Origin: Halichondria panicea
Taxonomy: Eukaryota; Porifera; Demospongiae; Suberitida; Halichondriidae
NCBI RefSeq assembly: GCF_963675165.1
Contig: NC_087380.1
Location: forward strand, 7,450,517-7,514,516
Length of the DNA stretch: 64,000 bases
Direction of reading: 5' to 3'
Positions 49,301 through 64,000 of this stretch are shown here, piece after piece. A model generated the notes under the pieces. The model saw only the letters and a list, made by a program, of their open reading frames with translations. It ran no database searches and was not told where the DNA came from. A program made the position numbers and the translations under genes. Position 1 is the first letter of the stretch, and each line of letters begins with the position of its first letter.

Positions 49301-49759
49301 ACTGCTTAAAATTTGGCCCACTTTGCAAAGAAAAAAAAACTTTTTTTATAGAGTAAACAGGGAATACAGCAAAAAGATACCAAAATGATAATCAATGAAT
49401 AATGACAGTATTTGTGTGTACTTACGAATCAGCGTCGAGCACCTCTGCACCGTGACCCGAGTACGACTTGACGGGCAACCCCTTGTGGGGGTTCCAGAGC
49501 CTCACAGTACGATCACTGCCACACGTCAGACAGTAACTGCCAGTCCCTGTATGCATGTACACAAGTATTAGGCCACAGTCATGTTTACTATTAATATTAT
49601 TCATAATTATTCATATTTTCTCGAAGACGCATGCATGGAATTGCCCTAGTTCTCAATAAATGCATGCTCACTATTAAACCTGACAGCTCTCACGGCCCCT
49701 TGGTGTCCAAGCAGCTCAAATGCAACTTCTGTAGGTAGTGCATTCTCTGTGGAGGCCAT
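46381..49759 (-). CDS. WDR83: WDR83/MORG1 WD40-repeat scaffold
   Basis: Nine exons: 49759-49672, 49546-49426, 49234-49129, 48779-48731, 48682-48556, 48161-48094, 48038-47930, 46882-46768, 46554-46381. They encode 318 residues (human 315), a seven-bladed WD40 propeller. Motifs include YCLTCGSDRTVRLWNPHKG, YSGHGAEVLDADS, SVRIWDCRTR, EILTGS, DGKVRRYDMRFGKL, STLDSKLRLFDKDSGEML and SGSEDGRVCFWDLVE. WDR83 organises ERK signalling and is also found in the spliceosomal catalytic complex. Its 5' end is 254 bp from divergent RAD23. A minus-strand AATAAA at 46227-46222 gives a short 3' UTR. Confidence 0.94.
46975..47560. repeat. Two tandem dispersed-repeat copies in WDR83 intron
   Basis: Two nearly identical blocks (about 46985-47265 and 47300-47550) share AGTTGCCAATTTGACCGTAC, CCGAGGCCGAAAAATGACAA and TTTTGGATTGAAATACATCA. 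They fill the intron between exons 48038-47930 and 46882-46768. Confidence 0.75.
48265..48515. repeat. Dispersed repeat copy in WDR83 intron
   Basis: GAAGCATCTTTGAATGTCCA at one end and GGACCACCAGAACTCTATTT at the other, with AGAGAGAGGGGCCTTTCAGA inside. Confidence 0.6.
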
Positions 49760-50013
49760 GTTTGGTTAGGTACAGAAGGTGTATTAATAGGCTACATACA
49801 GAGTTATCTGGGCATGCTCCAAAGAAGGCGCTAATCACTGAGTCAGCACATTCTGCCACGCCATTTATGAGGGAAACCAGCTCATGCTGACAGACCATAG
49901 ATATATAGAGTGTTTATGCTGTGTTGTATACAAGTGAGTGAGCTTTGTAAAATATCCTGAACTGTCTGTAGTACGCGCTCTGTGAGCTAGAAAACTGGTA
50001 AAGAATTATTAAG
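49760..50013. promoter_or_regulatory. Bidirectional 5' region, WDR83 / RAD23
   Basis: 254 bp between the divergent ATGs. No strong core motif is visible; the role is inferred from gene arrangement. Confidence 0.4.
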
Positions 50014-53000
50014 ATGAGTGGTATCAAGATAAAGACATTACAACAGAAGACCTTCGAGGTTGACATTGAGCACACAGAAACAGTGAGATACTATTAAACT
50101 ATCATTTTCAGTGTCTAGTTGTGATGTACGTGCACGCGTATATAAGTTTTAAAACTATGAATCCAACATTTTGTATGTACTGAATACCATCTCCACCTGT
50201 TATTATAATTATTGCGCAAACCATTCAGTAACTATGGAATTATTGATATCATTTTTGAATTTGCGTTTGTATTAAGCTAGATTGAATTCAACTGTGCACA
50301 CTAGCTAGATAATAATTATCGCGTGTAGTCTTCATTAATAATAATATTTTGACGCTTGCAGGTGAGAGCTCTCAAGGAGAAGATCGAGGAAGATAAGGGA
50401 ATGGAGTTCCAAGCCGATTTATTAAAGCTTATATATGCTGGTGAGAGACTTTAGTTACTAGGGGTCTACATGATTTATAGGTTGTATAGATAAGGTCTAT
50501 TGAGGTTAAATTAGTGACTATCAAAATCTGGGTTATCTCTGCCTCTGTAGCTCAGTGGTTAGAGCACTGGTCTTGTAAACCAGGGGTCGAGAGTTCAAAT
50601 CTCTCCAGGGGCTTCTTTTTTTGCTCCTGTACACAAGTTCCAGTTCTCAACATGTATGTTACGAAATTTATTTGCAGGAAAAATACTGGAGGACAGCCAA
50701 CCATTGTCTAAGTATAAAATACAACCGAGTGGCTTTGTCGTTGTCATGGTGAGCAAGTCTCGTCCCCCTCCAAAACCAGCAGCAGAAGAGGTATTCATAA
50801 TATTATAGCTTTACAGGAAATCCCGTAGATTATATTTCCTTGTGATTTTCATCAACAACAATAATTATTGTGGTTGCATTTTGGATTCTCTTTTAGTTTT
50901 AACACTAGTAAGCTACTTTATGTGTTCTCTTTGTGTGTGCAGTCATCTGAAGCCACGACAACCAGCGTAGAAGCATCTACCACAGCACAAGAAACGTATG
51001 TTATATAGAATTTTAAACCATAGTGTGAAATGCATTCTGTAGCTCTAAGAGAGAGGCCTCTTTCATACACACACCACCCACACACACACACACAGGCCCA
51101 CCAGTCAGCAGCCTCCAGAAGCAACGGCCACCACTTCAGAGTCTGAAGGAGGGGTCTCGAGGATGGAAACAAGTGAGGCCACACCCACAGTCACGCCCTC
51201 AGCCCAAGGGTCGGACACCATAGAGAGTAGGAGTGAAGGGTCTCTCCTTCAAGCTGGCTCTACTCTAGGTGAGTGGAGGCTCTGTGTGTGTGTGTGTGTG
51301 TGTGGGGGGGGTGGGGGGGTGTGTGTGTGTGTGTGGGGGGGAGGTTGACAAAATATCACAGCAATGGTCATTTTCAGGAAATAGGAAGTCATAGCCCGTT
51401 CCAAATTTAGGATTTGATCAGTTGAATAGGCTTTTAATCATAAAATCTCTAAATTTGGACCATCAGAATTCTAGTTCACAGTGTTAATATTCTTTATCTT
51501 TGCAGTGACTGGCCCGGACCTGGATGAGGCTACAAGCAACTTGATGGCACTGGGCTATGAGCAAGACCAAGTAATCAGGGCCCTCAATGCAAGCTTCAAC
51601 AACCCGGACAGGGCAGCCGAACTGCTCATGACTGTGAGTGTGGCCTGCCTATTGGGCCTGGTAGACACACATGTGTGAGTGTGGCCTGCCTGTTGGGCCT
51701 GGTAGACACACATGTGTGAGTGCGGCCTGCCTGTTGGGCCTGGTAGACACACATGTGTGAGTGCGGCCTGCCTGTTGGGCCTAATAGACATAGTATAGTA
51801 TGTGTATGGTGTTCGGTTATGATGGGGGAATAACGTGTACATGTGACTGTTTGTATGCTTTGTAACTACATAGTTTATGGTTTAGTGTGTAGATTGTTAT
51901 CTGTATAATCATGCTGTACTCTCTTCCTGTGTTTAGGGTAATGTACCAAACGACCCTATACCCACTGCTCCGGAGGGGATGGAGGAGGAGCCGGGGGAGC
52001 AGCCCTCTAGGGATATCCCCCCTGGCCAACAAGGGGAGGGAGAGTCTGCCGGTGGACCACCGCCAGGTGAGCTAACTGAATACCATAATTATTATACTCA
52101 TTTTTCGTATGGTGAATTTTTGTATTATAAAAAAACTGGGAAATATTAATGTATAGTACGTCACCATCCTGAGCTGTACGCATATTTAGAATACGAAATA
52201 TTAAACTTGTTAGTTGATACGAAAATGTACACTGGTCAACGAAAATTACCCGCTATACAGTAACTATCTTGGTTCTTCAAATTGACAAATGTCACCTTCA
52301 GTGTATTGCACTTAACACTGACTATTATACTATTATACTATTTGCATAACTTGATGCTTTTGTTTATCTAATACAAATACAGCAAATCCTTTTGAGTTTC
52401 TTCAAGACAGACCTCAGTTTCAGCTGCTGCGTACTTTGGTCCAACAGAACCCTGGGTCCTTGCCCAATCTCCTCCAACAGATAGGACAGGCCAATCCACA
52501 GCTCTTGCAGGTATACTGTACATGTCGTGCTCTCAACATAATTATGGTACTGAAATGTTCATAGAGTTCAGCTTGCCCCCCAAAATAACAAATATTTTAC
52601 TCCACTATACGGTGGTAGTGCAAGGAACTCAAATGGTTTTTTTACTTATCTCCCCCTCCCACACACACACACGCACGCCCACACATACACATACACACAC
52701 ACACACGCGCGCGCCCACACATACACACACACACACACACACACAGTTGGTCTCATCTAATCAACAAGCTTTCATTGACATGCTCAACCGTCCCTCACCA
52801 GGCGAGGGGGTAGGGGCAGGTCCAGTGGCGGGAGCGGGGGCGGGGGCTCCCCCTCAAATACCACAGGGGCTTTCCCCTCAAATACCACAGGGGCTTCCCC
52901 CTGGAGCAGTATCCATACAAGTGACGCCAGAGGAGAAGGAAGCCATTGAAAGGGTGAGTTACGTTGATACAGTTACGATAACTGTAAGTGGTGAGTGTTT

Positions 53001-53424
53001 TAATTAGGCGATTTGGTGGATTTTACAGAAGATCGCCAAATCTAAAGAACTGTCAAATTCAAAAACACCATCATTTGACCATTTGAACTGACTTGGCGTT
53101 TTTTAATTTGGCGTCTCAGGCATGGCTACTACAGCAAGACGTTGTATCCATCGGTAAACTTTAATTTTAATTTGACGGTTTTAAATTTGGTAAAATTCAC
53201 TCAATCACCAAGTTTCCCTGTTATCAGGTATCAAATGTTAGGTTGCAATATAATTATAGCGGATAGTTTTTGATATTGAGATAATTATGTTATCTGTATT
53301 AACTCCATTGCAGCTGAAGGGGCTCGGGTTTGCAGAGAGTGCTGTGATCCAGGCCTTCGTTGCTTGTGACAAGAACGAGGAATTAGCTGCCAATTTCTTG
53401 CTTAGTGAAAATGACAGAGACTGA
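50014..53424 (+). CDS. RAD23: RAD23 UV excision repair protein
   Basis: Ten exons: 50014-50082, 50362-50440, 50678-50790, 50943-50995, 51096-51268, 51506-51633, 51937-52066, 52383-52510, 52747-52953, 53314-53424. They encode 396 residues (RAD23A/B 363-409). A ubiquitin-like domain (1-77) shows [15 protein letters not shown] and [18 protein letters not shown]1 shows [19 protein letters not shown]. The XPC-binding STI1-like domain shows [19 protein letters not shown] and [14 protein letters not shown]. The C-terminal UBA2 shows [22 protein letters not shown]23 stabilises XPC and shuttles ubiquitinated cargo to the proteasome. Intron 2 hosts a tRNA-Thr gene. Confidence 0.96.
50541..50613 (+). 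tRNA. tRNA-Thr (TGT) nested in RAD23 intron 2
   Basis: A 73-nt cloverleaf: acceptor GCCTCTG with CAGGGGC (one G-U pair), A box TAGCTCAGTGG, anticodon arm CTGGTCTTGTAAACCAG with anticodon TGT, B box AGTTCAAATCT. Discriminator T. A TTTTTTT run about 5 nt downstream is a Pol III terminator. Same strand as RAD23. Confidence 0.95.
51634..51785. repeat. 41-bp minisatellite of the RAD23 exon 6 donor
   Basis: About four units of GTGAGTGYGGCCTGCCTRTT plus GGGCCTGGTAGACACACATGT start exactly at the exon 6 end (ACT|GTGAGTGTGG). Each later unit repeats ATGTGTGAGTG, close to the real donor. Confidence 0.92.
52100..52262. mobile_element. Degraded MITE-like copy in RAD23 intron
   Basis: The right end AAAATTACCCGCTATACAGTA matches the family terminus; the left end TTTTTCGTATGGTGAATTTT is diverged. 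Confidence 0.4.
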
Positions 53425-53837
53425 CTGTAGCTGTTTGGTGCAACCATTTACTACTTCTATGTATACCTTTATAGCCTCTATTATGTTGTGCTTCTAAATT
53501 ATTGATGTATTAATTGTTATTGCCAGTTTCAATTTGTGGTCATCTTGCACATGTGGATTATAACCCTGCATGAGCTACACTATTATGGTGTGTACTGCAG
53601 CTTGGTTGGATCCCCCAGTTTTTTTGTCATTGAAAAATTATGGGAAAGATCGTCTTTATAAGAAGCGGTTATCTAGTGAAAAGGTCGTCATAGAAAAAGC
53701 TGTTGCAGTGTTTATGTGAAAGTCTAATTACTGCCCACGTGTGAATTTCTTTGACCTCGTGAGTTAGGTATCCACATCTCTGTCTGGTTTACTGTACCTT
53801 ACTCCCACTCTGTCTTACTCCCTGCTCAGACCTGCTG
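53425..53837. other. RAD23 3' region and zinc-finger gene 5' region
   Basis: No coding region is seen. It must hold the RAD23 3' UTR and the start of the next transcript. A direct AATAAA is not evident. Confidence 0.35.
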
Positions 53838-56118
53838 ATGGTACGTTCATTAAATCCATACCAATTAACGTAGTGCATAAAAACCATAGGTACATGACAC
53901 TCCACCTCCAGTGCCTACCCGGCCGGCCCCTTACAGTGTGTGTATACATGACACTCCACCTCCAGTGCCTACCCGGCCGGCCCCTTACAGTGTGTGTATA
54001 TGTATACAGCTAGCTCTCAGTACATACTTTGTAGGCATCACCAAGCCAACCATTCTCTCTCCCTCACAGAGTTATTCCAGTCCTCACCAGCAATGGCCGC
54101 CTCCTCTACCCGGACCCGTGTCCCGTATCACCGTTACCAGGGACTACGCTCACGGTAAGACCACCCCTCGTGACGATAATCAACTGGACCTCTTCAGTAA
54201 AGGCCTAGCGGATATTGAGAGGCGACGTGCACTGCGTCATAGCCGAAAACACGCTAGGAGTAGTGCCAGCAGTGATGATCACATAAAGAAGGAAAGATTT
54301 GAGGGGGATCATGGCCACAGCTACAGTACACACAGCATTAACAGTGCCTATCAAAGCCAAGATGCAACCAAACATGAATTCTCTCAAGGGTTGCCCGATC
54401 ATGATGGACGCTACTATGACCAACCCAGCGGAGGTAGCTATGGCAATGGAGACAAGACGTACCGTTACGAGCACGACTACCAGAATGGTGGCAGTAGTTA
54501 CTGGGACGACCAAAAAGGGGGTTACCCTAATCACGAATATGTCCCCGAGAACAATTACAATCATCCTGCTGCAGAGATGTTTCAAGAGGAGCTGCAGTAT
54601 CTTGATGGCGATATTGAACGTGAGAGAACGGACCCAGCTGTCGGCTACGAGTGTGATGTGTGTCGCATCTCTGTGAACAGCGTGTCCGTACTGCAGACCC
54701 ACTTTGCTGGCTCCAAACATAAGAAGGCCCTGGCTAAGAGGGGCATGTCCAATGCTCTGGACGATCTCGTGAAGCTACCAAAAGATGAGACAGTGAGGAA
54801 GAGCATACTGAGATGTACGCTATGCAACGTCATCATCCAGGTGAGCCAGTAAGTATTGTACATGTATATATCGTATAGCGGGTATATTTAGAGAGTATAA
54901 ATTTTCGCGGATGTGCCTTTAGAAAGGTTTTCGCGGATTTAATTTTCGTGGAATAGCGCCTTTTTTGCAGCATGCATGCATTAAATATTAAATTCGCGGT
55001 TATAATTGTTCGCGGTTCATGCCTAATCCACAAAAACCACGAACATTTATACCCTCGAAATATACAGTTACTGATTGAGTGATTTTGCCATAATTATTGC
55101 AAATTCAAATTCTTAAAATTTCTGCTGATTTAGCTCATTTACAAAGGTTTAATATTTTAGTAATACAGTATGTATGTCTACCTGAGATTATTATAACTTT
55201 TTTCTTCTTTCTTTATTACCACTGCAGGGAACAGAAATGTACTTGCACTCCATGAGCGAGCAGCATCAGGAAATGCTCATTAGTGCCACTCCGAAAGAGA
55301 TGATCGACAAAATGACCAAAACGATTGACGGAGAAACAGGTTGGTATGAAACAGTAGACGTTCAAAATGAAGGCGAAACAGAATATCAAAGATACAAGTG
55401 TGCCGTGTGTGACCTCATGCTCCCAAACAGACAATCATACGAGCTCCATGTACAAGGAAAAAAGCACGAAAAGAAACTTCGATGGACAAATTCTGACAAC
55501 CGAGACCCTGATGACGGAGGATACGAAAGTGCCCAGTTTTGGTGCAGTATTTGCTGCGTTTTTTGCTCGACTGCTAACGATCTTGACAAGCACTTCTCTG
55601 GTAAGCAGCATGCCAAGATATTACGTACAAAAGGTGTGAGCAAAGAGGTGATTCATGATACTCTACCTGAGAACACGAAGCTTTTCCCGACCATCCCTGA
55701 CCCACCCACCAGAGCACTCAATCTATATGATAAGAATCTCTGCGAGACCAAGCCCAAGCCCAAGAAGGGATTGTATGGCTCTCTGCTCAGTGAAACGTTG
55801 CCCTCTCCTCATTCGTCGTTCAGTAACGAACAACGTCCATCCACCTCCTCACAGCTGCTAGTGTCTCCACCTGTGGCAGCTGGAGCTCCTCCACCACCAG
55901 AGGATTCTGGAGAACGTACCTTATCCCTCTCAGTCGGTGCTTTCCTGCGGTCTATCAACGGGGAGGACCCTACGCCTAAGAAGAAGCAATCAACCACGAC
56001 CAGTCACGGCGCACAGTCGTCAGTGGTGTCACAGCTAGCCTCGAAGAAGCACTTCACACACAGAAACCCAGCTATGTTAGTACAGTATCCTGTCATCAAG
56101 CGTCGTCGGTACACATGA
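53838..56118 (+). CDS. Matrin/JAZ-type C2H2 zinc-finger protein
   Basis: Exons 54070-54840 and 55228-56118 are clear. The proposed exon 1 ends in ATG at 53838-53840 (GATG|GTACGT), which makes the protein start MSYSSPHQQWPPP and gives 554 residues. Four U1/matrin-like fingers have the long Cys-Cys/His-His spacing: CDVCRISVNSVSVLQTHF with GSKHKK, CTLCNVIIQ...H...QH, CAVCDLMLPNRQSYELHV with GKKHEK, and CSICCVFCSTANDLDKHF with GKQHAK. The C-terminus is Pro/Ser-rich and ends in a basic KRRRYT. Such fingers (ZNF346, ZNF385, ZMAT3) usually bind structured or double-stranded RNA in the nucleus; the exact orthologue is not clear. The first exon is the weakest part of the model. AATAAA at 56248-56253. 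Confidence 0.78.
53888..54002. repeat. 53-bp direct duplication in the zinc-finger gene's first intron
   Basis: Two tandem copies of TACATGACACTCCACCTCCA ... GGCCCCTTACAGTGTGTGTA. Each copy contains CTCCAG and TTACAG acceptor-like sites. The open frame across it reads PPPVPTRPAPYS but has the wrong phase for exon 2. Confidence 0.75.
54868..55072. mobile_element. MITE-like palindromic element in zinc-finger gene intron
   Basis: The left end TATCGTATAGCGGGTATATT and the right end ATACCCTCGAAATATACAGT are imperfect inverted partners; the interior is rich in TTCGCGG/CCGCGAA. Confidence 0.55.
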
Positions 56119-56662
56119 GCCAACTGAACAGTATCTGTAATTGTAATAGCCAATTGATGTTTAATTTGTTCTTGATCATTATTTATCTGGTTTGTATTAT
56201 ATGACTGTCTTCTTTGTTAAGAAAAGATTGTTAAGAAATTATTGCTAAATAAAGTATGCAATAATTTATTATTGGGTATAGATAGATGGCACATATATAT
56301 AATTATGTACGAACATTATGAGAAAAAGGTATGATGTAGATATGGAACCCATCCATGCATGGTCCTCTCTAGCTGAGTCAGCAAACTACATGTACAGCTG
56401 CTACAGATCATGTGCATGGTTACCCATATTGTACATTGACAGTGGATATAATAATTATATAGTATGTTGATTCAACCCCCTTAATTGTTCTACTGTAGTC
56501 AGTTTCAAATATTAAAATAATAACCAATAAATAATTACTTGTTGTTCAAATAAAAGTACATACAGTGTAAGCTTATACATTGTAAAGTGAAGCAATTAAA
56601 ATCAAAACCACACATTAAAGACAGTGAACTACAGCTGATTGAGTTCACTACAGACTAGTAGT
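56119..56662. other. Convergent 3' spacer, zinc-finger gene / HOOK
   Basis: Opposite-strand poly(A) signals nearly meet: AATAAA at 56248-56253 (+) and TTTATT at 56265-56270 (AATAAA on -). The two 3' UTRs would abut or overlap by a few bases. Otherwise AT-rich with no gene. Confidence 0.6.
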
Positions 56663-62924
<6,262 letters not shown>

Positions 62925-63133
62925 TAATATCAGTGCTACAGTCTCTGAGTCTCTGTAAGGGCTTTCTTTTTCCAAATTTCTTTGGCTTGTCTAAAAAGAT
63001 AAGTAGTTATTAGCCTCGATTCCAGGCCGCCCTCGAAAGTCGCGGCGACCCGGAGATCACCGAGTTGACATGCGCGATACAAAAACCACGTGCTTTCTCT
63101 TGCCCCTTCTTCTCGACCCAAGGTGAATCGAAT
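62925..63133. promoter_or_regulatory. Bidirectional promoter HOOK / RPS28 with pyrimidine tract
   Basis: 209 bp separate the ATGs. Features are CACGTG at 63087-63092, then CTTTCTCTTGCCCCTTCTTC (63093-63112), a TOP-like pyrimidine tract typical of ribosomal protein gene starts, 20 bp before the ATG. On the HOOK side an acceptor-like TTTTTAG near 62995 suggests a 5' UTR intron. Confidence 0.6.
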
Positions 63134-63440
63134 ATGGACAAACCTAGGTACGCGAAAGTAAGTTGTCTCTCAACCTTGCTGAAGTGTTGACGGACAAATC
63201 ACCTGTACATTATTGTGACCATAGGTTATAAAGATCTTGGGACGCACAGGGAGCCAAGGACAGGCTACACAAGTGAGTGATCCATCCTGTGGTACATGGT
63301 GATATTGAAATTGTGTTTAGGTACGCGTTGAGTTTCTGGACGATGGCCGTGCAATTATCAGGAATGTGAAGGGACCAGTTCGAGAAGGAGACGTACTGTG
63401 CCTCCTTGAAAGTGAAAGAGAAGCAAGGAGATTACGTTGA
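63134..63440 (+). CDS. RPS28: Ribosomal protein S28 (eS28)
   Basis: Exons 63134-63157, 63225-63272 and 63321-63440 encode 63 residues (human 69). Small-subunit protein near the mRNA exit. The core is nearly invariant: [33 protein letters not shown] and [12 protein letters not shown] at the C-terminus. The N-terminus [11 protein letters not shown] is a few residues shorter than in vertebrates. The stop TGA is followed immediately by GTGAGT, so an intron in the 3' UTR with its second exon near 63604 is likely. Confidence 0.95.
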
Positions 63441-63846
63441 GTGAGTGCAGTCCCTAATCATTCAACACATGCGCGCACAAGGCATACATGAAAAGCATAT
63501 TTGTCTTGTCTTGTACTGTTTACCTGAAAAGCTACTGTTGCATAATTATAGATTAGGCTTATGTATTTCTCTCGATGGATATATGTGTGTCTTTCCCTTG
63601 CAGATGTACGTATCAATGTCAGCAGTGAAGCGCTCTCTTCAGCTAGTGTCTGTCTGTGAACATTTTACTATTGAGAATGATTTTGTGGTGTGTATACTGT
63701 TGGCTGTAAAAGTTGATGACATTTTCAGCGACGACCTATACCAATCATAAGTTACATAATACAATGTGTATATCAGACGACCAATACCAACTCATCGGGC
63801 AGGTGAAACGATACATACCTAAAATACATTTATTTCTGCATGCACA
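63441..63846 (+). other. Probable RPS28 3' UTR intron/exon and spacer to the next gene
   Basis: GTGAGTGCAG follows the RPS28 stop and TTCCCTTGCAG precedes 63604, which would form a 3' UTR intron. The open frame over 63445-63750 has no recognisable domain. The region also serves as the 5' flank of the next gene. Confidence 0.4.
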
Positions 63847-64000
63847 ATGTCAAGTAGCTACCTGCCCTATCAACAATTTGAGAGCGATGCCAGAGAGTTG
63901 GTGGATATCTCAGCTCGGATAGGAGATGGCTGGGAGCTCAAAACCATCAAGATCTGCTCTGAACCAGAAACTATATTCCTTTCAAAGACCATTACCAACC
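63847..64000 (+). CDS. ATG10: Probable ATG10 E2-like autophagy enzyme, N-terminal exon (cut by window end)
   Basis: The ATG at 63847 opens a frame to the right edge (51 codons): FESDARELVDISARIGDGWE then LKTIKICSEP. The pattern F-x3-A-x2-L-x3-S-x2-IGD-x-WE matches the first helix region of ATG10, the E2-like enzyme that conjugates ATG12 to ATG5. The catalytic cysteine region lies outside the window. ATG3 is the alternative but fits less well. Confidence 0.55.
   Translation, partial: MSSSYLPYQQFESDARELVDISARIGDGWELKTIKICSEPETIFLSKTITN

Overview
The window is nuclear DNA from an early-branching animal, most likely a sponge. It carries metazoan genes such as POMGNT1, a receptor guanylyl cyclase, Hook, ORP9 and DEPDC1. 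They are packed tightly, with many short introns, abundant CA/GT microsatellites and palindromic mobile repeats. The phylum is an inference; I cannot name the species. All gene models below were spliced by hand from GT-AG (once GC-AG) junctions. Every complete model closes with an exact multiple of three.

Layout, left to right: 3' part of POMGNT1 (+, 1-1764); DEPDC1-like (-, 2310-7113); OSBPL9/ORP9 (+, 7480-13030); ERCC4/XPF (-, 13236-19931) with two identical inverted tRNA-Gly genes in one intron; receptor guanylyl cyclase (+, 20187-24594); a repeat-rich stretch with transposon fragments (24595-27979); FAM32A (+, 27980-28995); an ankyrin-ROCO-death-like protein in essentially one exon (-, 29229-33520); two related multi-beta-trefoil proteins with Pro/Gly/Tyr-rich tails (+, 33996-37974 and 39641-46118), with a duplicated trefoil copy between them that carries a stop codon; WDR83 (-, 46381-49759); RAD23 (+, 50014-53424) with a tRNA-Thr in an intron; a matrin/JAZ-type zinc-finger gene (+, 53838-56118); HOOK (-, 56663-62924); RPS28 (+, 63134-63440); and a probable ATG10 5' exon (+, 63847 to the edge).

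Most genes alternate in direction. Divergent pairs share 5' gaps of about 210-475 bp, and convergent pairs have 3' gaps of about 205-545 bp, with some overlapping 3' ends. Most genes are housekeeping. XPF and RAD23 are both nucleotide-excision-repair genes, but nothing shows they are co-regulated.

Two things stand out. One is the trefoil gene pair: FGF/IL-1-like beta-trefoil domains in tandem, no signal peptide, and a galectin-3-like PGY tail, built from a repeated exon module (216/43/137 nt). The other is a recurrent pattern in which intronic minisatellites and CA/GT microsatellites start or end exactly at splice junctions. Several tandem units are copies of the real splice site plus adjoining exon, creating arrays of decoy donors or acceptors.
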